Shown here: positions 46,361 through 58,892 of the stretch, piece by piece
Position numbering within the stretch: the first letter of the stretch is position 1
Layout: each line of letters opens with the position of its first letter
Source of the DNA: Aralia elata
Lineage: Eukaryota; Streptophyta; Magnoliopsida; Apiales; Araliaceae
Assembly (NCBI GenBank): GCA_034770075.1
Contig: CM068388.1
Coordinates: forward strand, 71,020,709-71,084,708
DNA: 64,000 nucleotides
Direction of reading: 5' to 3'
Position numbers and translations under genes: made by a program
Notes under the pieces: model-generated
Databases searched by the model: none
The model's input: the letters and a program-made list of their open reading frames with translations, nothing else
Told to the model about the DNA's origin: nothing

Positions 46361-49300
46361 CGGATCGTTTCTAGTAAGCAAATTGATAGACTCTTTCGAA
46401 ATCTTAACCCAACGTCTAATTTGGAGACGAGAATCTTGATATATTCGATCAAGCAATTGAATTCGCGTAGGATGGAACACCAACAACACTTAGACCCTCG
46501 TTTAGATGGAAAACGATAATCTCCGTACGATTATATGATGCGATAGAATAACGCCACACACAACTATGGTTTGTTGTATGATAAGTTAAATATGAATCTC
46601 AAAAGAAAAACTAAGAATTAGCTTAGAAATTCTTCAAAGAACCAAAAGTAGAGAATAGCTCTCAAGTATGAATAAACTCAGAATAATTATTGAAAATTGT
46701 TGTTTGAATTACAAGCATAAAACTTATTTATACTAGCTATGAAACCCTAGAATCCATAAAGGAAATAACAATTGATTTGGAATCAAAATCCTATCTTAAA
46801 ATATCCTAATTACAATAGAATTATGAAAATATACTGAAATCCCTAAAATTAAGGAAAGAAATCTGATAAAATCTTCAAAAACGCGTTTCTCGGATTCGAT
46901 GCAGCGAGACCGGCGCGGGGCGCGCTTGAAAATGCAAAGGAATGGCGCGGGGCGCGCCAGGTATGCAGATCTTCAAAGCGGCTCGACGCGGGGCGCGCTA
47001 TACTCCTGTATGACCAGCGCGGGGCGCGCCGGATCAGGCACAAAACTGGCACGGGGAAATGATAGACTCCACGGCACGCTTGCCTGAGGTGGTCGTCGCC
47101 CGGATCGTTTTTAGTAAGCAAATTGATGGACGCTTTCGAAATCTTAACCCAACGTCTAATTTAGAGACGAGAATCTTGATATATTCGATCAAGCAATTGA
47201 ATTCGCGTAGGATGGAACACCAACAACACTTAAACCCTCGTTTAGATGGAAAACGATAATCTCCGTACGATTGTATGATGCGATAGAATAACGCCACACA
47301 CAACTATGGTTTGTTGTATGATAAGTTAAATATGAATCTCAAAAGAAAAACTAAGAATTAGCTTAGAAATTCTTCAAAGAACCAAAAGTAAAGAATAGCT
47401 CTCAAGTATGAATAAACTCAGAATAATTATTAAAAATTGTTGTTTGAATTACAAGCATAAAACTTATTTATACTAGCTATGAAACCCTAGAATCCATAAA
47501 GAAAATAACAATTGATTTGGAATTAAAATCCTATCTTAAAATATCCTAATTACAATAGAATTATGAAAATATACTGAAATCCCTAAAATTAAGGAAAGAA
47601 ATCTGATAAAATCTTTAAAAACGCGTTCCTCGGATTCCGTGCAGCGAGACCGGCGCGGGACGCGCTTGAAAATGCAAAGGAATGGCGCGGGGCGCGCCAG
47701 GTATGCAGATCTTCAAAGCGGCTCGACGCGGGGCGCGCTACAAATGGCGCGGGGCGCGCTATACACTTGTATGACCAGCGCGGGGCGCGCCGGATCAGGC
47801 ACAAAACTGGCGCGGGGAAATGATAGACTCCACGGCACGCTTGCGTGAGGTGGTCGTCGCCCGGATCGTTTCTAGTAAGCAAATTGATGGACTCTTTCAA
47901 AATCTTAACCCAACGTCTAATTTGGAGACGAGAATCTTGATATATGCGATCAAGCAATTGAATTCGCGTAGGATGGAACACCAACAACACTTAAACCCTC
48001 GTTTAGATGGAAAACGATAATCTCCGTACGATTGTATGATGCGATAGAATAACGCCACACACAACTATGGTTTGTTGTATGATAAGTTAAATATGAATCT
48101 CAAAAGAAAAACTAAGAATTAGCTTAGAAATTCTTCAAAGAACCAAAAGTAAAGAATAGCTCTCAAGTATGAATAAACTTAGAATAATTATTAAAAATTG
48201 TTGTTTGAATTACAAGCATAAAACTTATTCATACTAGCTATGAAACCCTAGAATCCATAAAGAAAATAACAATTGATTTGGATTCAAAATCCTATCTTAA
48301 TATATCCTAATTACAATAGAATTATGAAGATATACTGAAATCCCTAAAATTAAGGAAAGAAATCTGATAAAATCTTCAAAAACGCGTTCCTCAGATTCCG
48401 TGTCGCGAGACCGGCGCGGGGCGCGCTTAAAAATGCAAAGGAATGGCGCGGGGCGCGCCAGGTATGCAGATCTTCAAAGCGGCTCGACGTGGGGCGCGCT
48501 ACAAATGGCGCGGGACGCGCTATACTCCTGTATGACCAGCGCGGGGCGCGCCGGATCAGGCACAAAACTGACGCGAGGAAATGATAGACTTCACGGCACG
48601 CTTGCGTGAGGTGGTCGTCGCCCGGATCGTTTCTAGTAAGCAAATTGATGGACTCTTTCAAAATCTTAACCCAACGTCTAATTTGGAGACGAGAATCTTG
48701 ATATATGCGATCAAGCAATTGAATTCGCGTAGGATGGAACACCAACAACACTTAGACCCTCGTTTAGATGGAAAACGATAATCTTCGTACGATTGTATGA
48801 TGCGATAGAATAACGCCACACACAACTATGGTTTGTTGTGTGATAAGTTAAATATGAATCTCAAAAGAAAAACTAAGAATTAGCTTAGAAATTCTTCAAA
48901 GAACCAAAAGTAGAGAATAGCTCTCAAGTATGAATAAACTCAGAATAATTATTAAAAATTGTTGTTTGAATTACAAGCATAAAACTTATTTATACTAGCT
49001 ATGAAACCCTAGAATCCATAAAGGAAATAACAATTGATTTGGAATCAAAATCCTATCTTAAAATATCCTAATTACAATAATATTATGAAAATATACTGAA
49101 ATCCCTAAAATTAAGGAAAGAAATCTGATAAAATCTTTAAAAACGCGTTCCTCGGATTTCGTGTCGCGTGACCGGCGCGGGGCGCGCTTGAAAATGCAAA
49201 GGAATGGCGCGGGGCGCGCCAGGTATGCAGATCTTCAAAGTGGCTCGACGCGGGGCGCGCTACAAATGGCGCGGGGCGCGTTATACTCCTGTATGACCAG

Positions 49301-52300
49301 CGCGGGGCGCGCCGGATCAGACACAAAACTGGCGCGAGGAAATGATAGACTTCACGGCACGCTTGCATGAGGTGGTCATCGCCCGGATCGTTTCTAGTAA
49401 GCAAATTGATGGACTCTTTCAAAATATTAACCCAACGTCTAATTTGGAGACGAGAATCTTGATATATGCGATCAAGCAATTGAATTCGCGTAGGATGGAA
49501 CACCAACAACACTTAGACCCTCGTTTAGATGAAAAACGATAATCTCCGTACGATTGTATGATGCGATAGAATAACGCCACACACAACTATGGTTTGTTGT
49601 GTGATAAGTTAAATATGAATCTCAAAAGAAAAACTAAGAATTAGCTTAGAAATTCTTCAAAGAACCAAAAGTAGAGAATAACTCTCAAGTATGAATAAAC
49701 TCAGAATAATTATTAAAAATTGTTGTTTGAATTACAAGCATAAAACTTATTTATACTGGCTATGAAACCCTAGAATCCATAAAGGAAATAACAATTGATT
49801 TGGAATCAAAATCCTATCTTAAAATATCCTAATTACAATAGAATTATGAAAATATACTGAAATCCCTAAAATTAAGGAAAGAAATCTGATAAAATCTTTA
49901 AAAACGCGTTCCTCGGATTTTGTGTCACGTGACCGGCGCGGGGTGCGCTTGAAAATGCAAAGGAATGGCGCGGGGCGCGCCAGGTATGCAGATCTTCAAA
50001 GCGGCTCGACGTGGGGCGCGCTACAAATGGCGCGGGACGCGCTATACTCCTGTATGACCAGCGCGGGGCGCGCCGGATCAGGCACAAAACTGACGCGAGG
50101 AAATGATAGACTTCACGGCACGCTTGCGTGAGGTGGTCGTCGCCCGGATCGTTTCTAGTAAGCAAATTGATGGACTCTTTCAAAATCTTAACCCAACGTC
50201 TAATTTGGAGACGAGAATCTTGATATATGCGATCAAGCAATTGAATTCGCGTAGGATGGAACACCAACAACACTTAGACCCTCGTTTAGATGGAAAACGA
50301 TAATCTTCGTACGATTGTATGATGCGATAGAATAACGCCACACACAACTATGGTTTGTTGTGTGATAAGTTAAATATGAATCTCAAAAGAAAAACTAAGA
50401 ATTAGCTTAGAAATTCTTCAAAGAACCAAAAGTAGAGAATAGCTCTCAAGTATGAATAAACTCAGAATAATTATTAAAAATTGTTGTTTGAATTACAAGC
50501 ATAAAACTTATTTATACTAGCTATGAAACCCTAGAATCCATAAAGGAAATAACAATTGATTTGGAATCAAAATCCTATCTTAAAATATCCTAATTACAAT
50601 AATATTATGAAAATATACTGAAATCCCTAAAATTAAGGAAAGAAATCTGATAAAATCTTTAAAAACGCGTTCCTCGGATTTCGTGTCGCGTGACCGGCGC
50701 GGGGCGCGCTTGAAAATGCAAAGGAATGGCGCGGGGCGCGCCAGGTATGCAGATCTTCAAAGCGGCTCGACGCGGGGCGCGCTACAAATGGCGCGGGGCG
50801 CGCTATACTCCTGTATGACCAGCGCGGGGCGCGCCGGATCAGACACAAAACTGGCGCGAGGAAATGATAGACTTCACGGCACGCTTACATGAGGTGGTCA
50901 TCGCCCGGATCGTTTCTAGTAAGCAAATTGATGGACTCTTTCAAAATCTTAACCCAACGTCTAATTTGGAGACGAGAATCTTGATATATGCGATCAAGCA
51001 ATTGAATTCGCGTAGGATGGAACACCAACAACACTTAGACCCTCGTTTAGATGAAAAACGATAATCTCCGTACGATTGTATGATGCGATAGAATAACGCC
51101 ACACACAACTATGGTTTGTTGTGTGATAAGTTAAATATGAATCTCAAAAGAAAAACTAAGAATTAGCTTAGAAATTCTTCAAAGAACCAAAAGTAGAGAA
51201 TAGCTCTCAAGTATGAATAAACTCAGAATAATTATTAAAAATTGTTGTTTGAATTACAAGCATAAAACTTATTTATACTAGCTATGAAACCCTAGAATCC
51301 ATAAAGGAAATAACAATTGATTTGGAATCAAAATCCTATCTTAAAATATCCTAATTACAATAATATTATGAAAATATACTGAAATCCCTAAAATTAAGGA
51401 AAGAAATCTGATAAAATCTATAAAAACGCGTTCCTCGGATTTCGTGTCGCGTGACCGGCGCGGGGCGCGCTTGAAAATGCAAAGGAATGGCGCGGGGCGC
51501 GCCAGGTATGCAGATCTTCAAAGCGGCTCGACGCGGGGCGCGCTATACTCCTGTATGACCAGCGCGGGGCGCGCCGGATCAGGCACAAAACTGGCGCGGG
51601 AAAATGATAGACTCCACGGCACGCTTGCGTGAGGTGGTCGTCGCCCGGATCGTTTCTAGTAAGCAAATTGATGGACTCTTTCAAAATCTTAACCCAACGT
51701 CTAATTTGGAGACCAGAATCTTGATATATGCGATCAAGCAATTGAATTCGCGTAGGATGGAACACCAACAACACTAAGACCCTCGTTTAGATGGAAAACG
51801 ATAATCTCCGTACGATTGTATGATGCGATAGAATAACGCCACGCACAACTATAGTTTGTTGTATGATAAGTTAAATATGAATCTCAAAAGAAAAACTAAG
51901 AATTAGCTTAGAAATTCTTCAATGAACCAAAAGTAGAGAATAACTCTCAAGTATGAATAAACTCAGAATAATTATTGAAAATTGTTGTTTGAATTACAAG
52001 CATAAAACTTATTTATACTTGCTATGAAACCCTAGAATCCATAAAGAAAATAACAATTGATTTGGAATTAAAATCATATCTTAAAATATCCTAATTATAA
52101 TAGAATTATGAAAATATACTGAAATCCCTAAAATTAAGGAAAGAAATCTGATAAAATCTTCAAAAACGCGTTCCTCGGATTTCGTGCCGCGTGACCGGCG
52201 CTGGGCGCATTTGAAAATGCAAAGTATTGGCGCGTGGCGCGCCAGGTATACAAATCTTTAAAGCGGCTCAGCGCGGGGCGCGCCGAATCTGGCACAAAAC

Positions 52301-54513
52301 TGGCGCGGGGAAATGATAGACTCCACGGCACGCTTGCGTGAGATGGTCGTCGCCCGGATCGTTTCTAGTAAGCAAATTGATGGACTCTTTCGAAATCTTA
52401 ACCCAACGTCGAATTTGGAGACGAGAATCTTGATATATTCGATCAACCAATTGAATTCGCGTAGGATGGAACACCAACAACACTTAGACCCTCGTTTAGA
52501 TGGAAAACGATAATCTCCGTACGATTGTATGATGCGATAGAATAACGCCACACACAACTATGGTTTGTTGTATGATAAGTTAAATATGAATCTCAAAAGA
52601 AAAACTAAGAATTAGCTTAGAAATTCTTCAAAGAACCAAAAGTAGAGAATAGCTCTCAAGTATGAACAGAATAATTATTGATAATTGTTGTTTGAATTAC
52701 AAGCATAAAACTTATTTATACTAGCTATGAAACCCTAAAATCCATAAAGGAAATAACAATTGATTTGGAATCAAAATCCTATCTTAAAATATCCTAATTA
52801 CACTAGAATTATGAAAATATACTGAAATCCCTAAAATTAAGAAAAGAAATCTGATAAAATCTTCAAAAACGCGTTCCTCGGATTTCGTGTCGTGTGACCG
52901 GCGCGGGGCGTGCTTGAAAATGCAAAGGAATGGCGCAAGGCGCGCCAGGTATGCAGATCTTAAAAGCGGCTCAGCGCGGGGCGCGCCGGATCAGGCACAA
53001 AACTGGCGCGTGGAATTGATAGACTCCACGGCACGCTTGTGTGAGGTGGTCGTCGCCCGGATCGTTTCTAGTAAACAAATTGATGGACTCTTTCGAAATC
53101 TTAACCCAACGTCTAATTTGGAGACGAGAATTGAATTCGCGTAGGATGGAACACCAACAACACTTAGACCCTCGTTTAGATGGAAACCGATAATCTCCGT
53201 ACGATTGTATGATGCTATAGAAAAACGCCACACACAACTATGGTTTGTTGTATGATAAGTTAAATATGAATCTCAAAAGAAAAACTAAGAATTAGCTTAG
53301 AAATTCTTTAAAGAACCAAAAGTAGAGAATAGCTCTCAAGTATGAATAAACTCAGAATAATTATTGAAAATTGTTGTTTGAATTACAAGCATAAAACTTA
53401 TTTATACTGGCTATGAAACCCTAGAATCTATAAAGGAAATAACAATTGATTTGGAATCAAAATCCTATCTTAAAATATCTTAATTACAATAGAATTATGA
53501 AAATATACTGAAATCCCTAAAATTAAGGAAAAAAATATGATAAAATCTTAAAAAACGCGTTCCTCGGATTTCGTGCTGCGTACCGGCGCGGGGCTCGCTT
53601 GAAAATGCAAAGGAATGGCGCGGGACGCGCCAGGTATGCAAATCTTCAAAGCGGCTCGGCGCGGGGCGCGCTACAAATGGCGCGGGGCGCGCTATACTCC
53701 TGTATGACCAGCGCGGGGCGCGCCGGATCAGGCACAAAACTGGCGCGGGGAAATGATAGACTCCACGGCACACTTGCGTGAGGTGGTCGTCGTCTGGATC
53801 GTTTCTAGTAAGCAAATTGATGGACTCTTTAGAAATCCTAACCCAACGTCTAATTTGGAGACGAGAATCTTGAATTTCGATCAAGCAATTGAATTCGCGT
53901 AGGATGGAACACCAACAACACTTAGACCCTCATTTAGATGGTAAACGATAATCTCCGTACGATTGTATGATGCGATAGAATAACGCCACACACAACTATG
54001 GTTTGTTGTATGATAAGTTAAATATGAATCTCAAAAGAAAAACTAAGAATTAGCTTAGAAATTCTTCAAAGAACCAAAAGTAGAGAATAGCTCTCAAGTA
54101 TGAATAAACTCAGAATAATTATTGAAAATTGTTGTTTGAATTACAAGCATAAAACTTATTTATACTAGCTATGAAACCCTAGTATTCATAAAAGAAATAA
54201 CAATTGATTTGGAATCAAAATCCTATCTTAAAATATCCTAATTACAATAGAATTATGAAAATATACTGAAATCCCTAAAATTAAGGAAAGAAATCTGATA
54301 AAATCTTCAAAACGCGTTCCTCGGATTCCGTGTCGCGTGACCGGCGCGGGGCACGCTTGAAAATGCAAAGGAATGGCGCGGGGCGCGCCAGGTATGCAGA
54401 TCTTCAAAGCGGCTCGGCGCGGGGCGCGCTATACTCCTGTATGACCAGCGCGGGGCGCACCGGATCAGGTACAAAACTGGGGCGGGGCGCGCCGGGCTGA
54501 AATTTTTGGCCTT
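46321..54513 (-). repeat. Eleven-unit tandem array derived from a retrotransposon (period mostly 761 bp)
   Basis: Anchored on GATAGACT, units start at 46321, 47061, 47822, 48583, 49344, 50105, 50866, 51606, 52315, 53018 and 53755 (lengths 740, 761, 761, 761, 761, 761, 740, 709, 703, 737, 759). Each has (plus order) about 45 bp of gag-like sequence, an AT-rich LTR-like body that on the minus strand holds CTAGTATAAATAAG (a plausible TATA box), and a GC-rich cluster of four to six words GGCGCGGGGCGCGC. The 21-bp length step between 761- and 740-bp units is one GC word plus spacer. The open frames inside the units are by-products of the GC words and are not called as genes. Confidence 0.92.
54404..54508 (-). 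pseudogene. Coding tail of a Ty3/gypsy polyprotein entering the array
   Basis: Ignoring the young LTR insertion, the minus frame at 60,324-60,094 runs on from 54,508 through the last GC words to a TGA at 54,404-54,406. That gives about 34 more Pro/Arg/Ala-rich codons. Inference from frame continuity and from the target duplication. Confidence 0.6.
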
Positions 54514-55713
54514 TGATGTGATAAAAATATGTAACTGCAAGTGCACAGTGTCAAATTGAAGAACTGACAAGTATAGGTCAAACCCACAGAGACTAGATTA
54601 ATTTTAATGTATCCTTAATATCTATTTTAGGCGAATTAGAAATAAATATGATGGAGATGATTAATTAACTAAATAATGCAAATTAAAAATTAATGAAAAC
54701 TAGTAACGAGAAAAGCTACCTAGGAATCCGAATCCACTAAGTACTAACATAAATAATAATTTCTTACTTTTCCAATTAATTCCCAAATTATTTTTCCTTC
54801 CCTTTAAAAATAATGATTCATATAATTAATATGGGCAAGCATAAGTTATGAAAAATTTTTAGATTAACTATAACTTATCAAAACCTCGCAATCAATATAA
54901 AAATCATATGCAATTAATGCGAAGGAAAATATGAAGGCGAAAATAATTAGGCACCAATTTCGGAACGAAAAGAAATTAATTAATATGTAATACCTAGTTT
55001 CATCATCATCCTAGATATTAGAAATTTAGCTAGCCATGAAAATTAAAACCAACAAATTCAAAATTAAAACTACTAATAATAATTGCATGAAATAAGAACA
55101 ATAATTAAAAAGAGAATTTCTATTAAAATAAAAGAAAGTTACAAATATTCCCTGACACTAGTACCACACATGAACGGAATAAGAGGAAAAACAAAGCGCT
55201 CAATTGCTAAATAACTCTTCCTTCTACACCAGCGAAGAACTAAGGAAAAGAAAATAACAAGTGATCCCCTCTCTCTAAAACAAGAGACCTATTTATAGGG
55301 AAAATAAATTTGTGCCCTAATTTAGATTCATTGAACTTGGTCTCTTTTATTTCCTTCTTGATTTCAATCTCTAGATGGTAATCTCTCAAGAGTCTCTTTC
55401 CATGTAGGTTTCAACTTTTTAGTGGCAATCAACTTCTCAAAGATATCTTCTAGATTGACTTTCCTTTCTCTTGCTGGATTTGACTTGCACACCAAGATTG
55501 TTCCACCTCCTTCCTTTTCCTTGTAGGATTCTTCTTGGATATTTCCTTACATGAATAAGAGCATTAAATATTGCTTGATCACCAAGATTTTAACTTTATT
55601 GCAACAAAATATTAAATCCTACAAAATAAAATAAAACATATTAAATAAATAAACTAATATAATTAAAAGGACAAAATTAGGGATAATAAAATGTATGAAT
55701 TATGTTCTTATCA
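54514..55713 (-). repeat. 3' LTR of the young element
   Basis: On the minus strand it runs from TGATAAGAACATAATTC to TTTTTATCACATCA. Confidence 0.9.
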
Positions 55714-56827
55714 AATACCCCCATACCTAGCTTTTGCTCGTCCTCGAGTAAAATAAAAAGAAAATAAAATAAAAACAAAAAACTATACTACCCCATTTTC
55801 GTAGGAAACACGATTGCACTTAGCATGTGCAACAAGCCTTTAAACCCCAAGGTTACCCCAAGTGGACGAGTTGTGTCTCGTGAGAGTTTGCAGTGAATAT
55901 ACCCACAAAATTCAAAATTCAAAACAAAATATTTTTGAGTTTAACCAATTATGAAATTGAAAGAAAACTTCTAAGTATACATGGACAATATACATAAGCA
56001 AAATCAAATTCAAAATCACACTTTCACCTTATCAAAAATACTCAATTTTTATTCTAGACACCATCCTCATAAAATTTATTCCATGTGATACATGCATTGT
56101 GTATGTGATGTAACTCTTAGTAGGGATTTTTACCATGAAAATCAAGCAAATTCATTTTTCTTTTTCTTTTCTTTTTCTCCTTTTTTTCATTTCTTTCTTT
56201 TCTCATTTTTTTTCCCTTGACTTGTGCAATGTCTCATTTTCTTAGGCTTTTCAGAGTTACCCATGTAGCGAGTGTTGGACCAGTGACTCCCAAACCAGCT
56301 GGCTTTAGGGCACTAGGTGTAAAGACACCCCTAAGGGCTTACTAACTCGAGTAACAAATGCCACAAAACTAGACTAGTCAAACTACTTATATCCATCACA
56401 CTTTTCAGCGTGAATATCGATGCTTCCTGAGGCTTGGATACCCAGTTATTTCGTTCAATGGACATTGAAGCAGTTATTTTTCAACTTTTTTCCAACTTTT
56501 TTTATGTTTCTTTTTTCTTCAAATTTTTTCCTTGTTTTTTCTTGAAATTGCTCAAATCATAGTTTATACCCCACAACTAAGAGTTAATGCGAACGTGAAG
56601 TGCCAAAAAATGCAAAGGAACTCAATTTTATTCTAGATAGTGCATCGAACTAAGATTTTGTATTTCATCAAAGGTTCAAGAGTTCTAAATCTTTTAATCT
56701 TACTCATGAGTTCTGCTCCACAGATACTTGTTAGAATTAATCCAACTCACAAAAAGTCAAACAAAATTTTTTATTTTTTTTTAAAAAAAAAATCTTAAAT
56801 TTTTTTCCTAAAAAGAAAAAAAAATAT
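55714..56827 (-). other. 3' non-coding interior of the young element
   Basis: Next to the LTR is the tract AGGTATGGGGGTATT. 55,790-55,925 matches 30,500-30,650 (TTCGTAGGAAACACGATTGC, GCATGTGCAACAAGCC, GTGGACGAGTTGTGTCTCGT). T-rich runs lie at 56,155-56,215 and 56,755-56,825. Confidence 0.6.
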
Positions 56828-57943
56828 CTAATCTAATACTATAATACAAACTCCCCCCATACCTAAATCATGCATTGTCCTCAATGTATGCAAATGAAAA
56901 ATAGAGAATAAAGATGTGAAAGAATTGTACCTTTTATGCGGGGTAGGTTGTTCTGCAAGAAAATGTGGTGAAAAAGAAAACAAATGTACATACCTACGAA
57001 TTTCATATATCCTAAAAAGTATGTGACTACAAATGAATGATACAAATGGGCAAATGAGTGTGGTCTTTTCATGATTTTCCGGATATCTAGGAAATTGAAA
57101 ATAGTCATAATTTTCATCACAGTTATGTTTAAAGTCTACCTCGGGAAAATATTCACTAATATGCTCAAAGTGTGGACGAATTGGTTCAAATGTATTGGGC
57201 GACTTATGTGAAGTGGATCTCAACATCTCATTAACCTTATCTAAATATTCAGATTCATTCCACTTTTGGTCAAGGTGATTTAAGAAAAAGTCAATTGGAT
57301 CATCTTTAATCACGAGTCTATTTTCATTCATTTCTTGGGTCATGGACAACTCTTAGATCATGTTTACTTTTATGGGCTGGTCTACAAAATCACTCGGTTG
57401 TTTTTTAGGAATAAGTCTTTCAGGATATGGAACTTTAGGCTTATAGACTTTTTCAACCGACTCATTAAATGTGACATGATCAATTTTAGGCATAGACTCA
57501 TAATTTTTAGACTTCTCAAATTGGTTTGACTCAAAGTGTGTAGAATTAAATCCAAAATTTTTATTTTCCTCATCATTTCCACAATCATCATGATTTTCAA
57601 AATTAACCTCAGAGTCACTAGAAAATTCATCCACCTCTTGTTCATTTATTATGGTGGCTAACCGATTCATTTGAATTTCTAGACGAGATATAGCTTGATT
57701 CATGTTTAATTGATTTTCCATTAAAGCTTCCATAATTTTTTCTAAGGTACTTAATCTTTCTTCTTCTTCTTTTGAAAATTCTTGTGAATATTGAGGTTCT
57801 GGATCCGGATATGGATATGGATATGAACTTAGATAAGGATTTTTATAAGTTGGAAAAAATTGATTTACTTGGTGTGCATTAAAATTTTCATAGGGTTCTT
57901 GATTCCAAGTAAAATTATTATTCCAACTATAATAGGAGTCCAT
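56828..57943 (-). pseudogene. Gag-linker-like ORF with a single in-frame stop
   Basis: The ATG at 57943 gives MDSYYSWNNNFTWNQEPYEN. A Pro/Tyr-rich stretch (YPYPYPDPEPQYSQEF) precedes a likely coiled coil (EEERLSTLEKIMEALMENQL, NQAISRLEIQMNRLATIINE), then an acidic Asn-rich region and VPYPERLIPKKQ. One TAA at 57353-57355 is followed in the same frame by EL and MTQEMNENRL, continuing about 170 codons to 56828. The coil and the PYPERL block resemble the gag-protease linker of Athila elements. No capsid, zinc knuckle or protease is visible. Confidence 0.65.
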
Positions 57944-58868
57944 CTTTCCACAAATCACAAGACAAATAAACAACTAGCCACGAAAGTCACACAAAAAGAA
58001 AAAAAAATAAAATAAATAAATATCATAATTCTACGGTTAACCTAAATAAAATCTAGACAGCTCCTAACTGTTCCAAGTTACACCTTAAGGTCCACAAAAT
58101 TCAAAATTAATCAAGCCACTAGCCAGGTAAGTGTAAGAACGGTGGAAGTCTCTCCGTGGGTACGGTGACTAATTAAATAACCACACGTTCTTTAGGCGTT
58201 TGCCTTTTGAACCACTTGCCTAGACACCAGTAGTTTGATTAATTAAAAATTCAGTCTCCTCTTGGAGTTTCTTGTCCTAATTGAGCTTGAGAGTCCTAGG
58301 GGCTAACATCTACTTGATTTTATTAAGTCAAGGTTATGCAAAATGCAAGTTGGGTTGTTTGTGGGCCAAGGAAGGGTGATGAAGTCCCCACCTTATCTTG
58401 TTACAAGTTTTTGCCCTTAATGTTAGATTACAAATGAGAATGCACAAATAAAAAAAAACTGTAAACAAATAGAGTGTCCTAAAACTATGTGAATTACGAA
58501 AGAAGGAGAAATTTGACGTACCTCGATCCTCTAGCAATCACCACAGTTTATAATTGACAAAAATAAAAATAAAAGTAAAAACCTAAACAGGATGTGCTCT
58601 ACGTGAGTGAATGCATGTATGCGGCAATTAGTTTTCTAACTAACAATAAAAACTAAAAAAATAAAAAACAAAAAAATAAAACTAAGCTACTATTTTTTTT
58701 TGAGTTAAGATACAAAATACCAGGAATAGCGCAACAATAAAATCTTTATTTTTTCGTTCCTTCGATCCACTGCGATAATCCTGGAAAGAAAAAAAAATAA
58801 ATAAAAAATTAGAGTTGAAAACTAATTCGAATAAATAAATATTAAGGGATAAAAAAAATTAATTCTAG
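57944..58868 (-). other. 5' leader of the young element
   Basis: About 925 bp between the primer site and the ORF. Contains AATTAGTCACCGTACCCACGG on the minus strand and AT-rich DNA. No other ORF recognised. Confidence 0.5.
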
Positions 58869-58886
58869 TCCCCGGCAACGGCGCCA
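58869..58886 (-). other. Primer binding site (tRNA-Asp), perfect
   Basis: The minus strand reads TGGCGCCGTTGCCGGGGA, the exact complement I recall for the plant tRNA-Asp 3' end, six bases after the LTR. Confidence 0.9.
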
Positions 58887-58892
58887 AAAACT

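Noticed and set aside
46321..54513. CRISPR array or centromeric satellite
   Set aside because: Units are 700-761 bp head to tail without unique spacers, and this is a plant nuclear region with genes nearby. Nothing ties the array to a centromere, so only a satellite-like array is claimed.
46849..54570. Conserved 60-133-residue open frames on both strands of every array unit
   Set aside because: They recur only because the unit recurs, overlap on both strands, end inside the repeat and are rich in Arg/Ala/Pro from the GC words; no family resemblance apart from the short gag and polyprotein edges.
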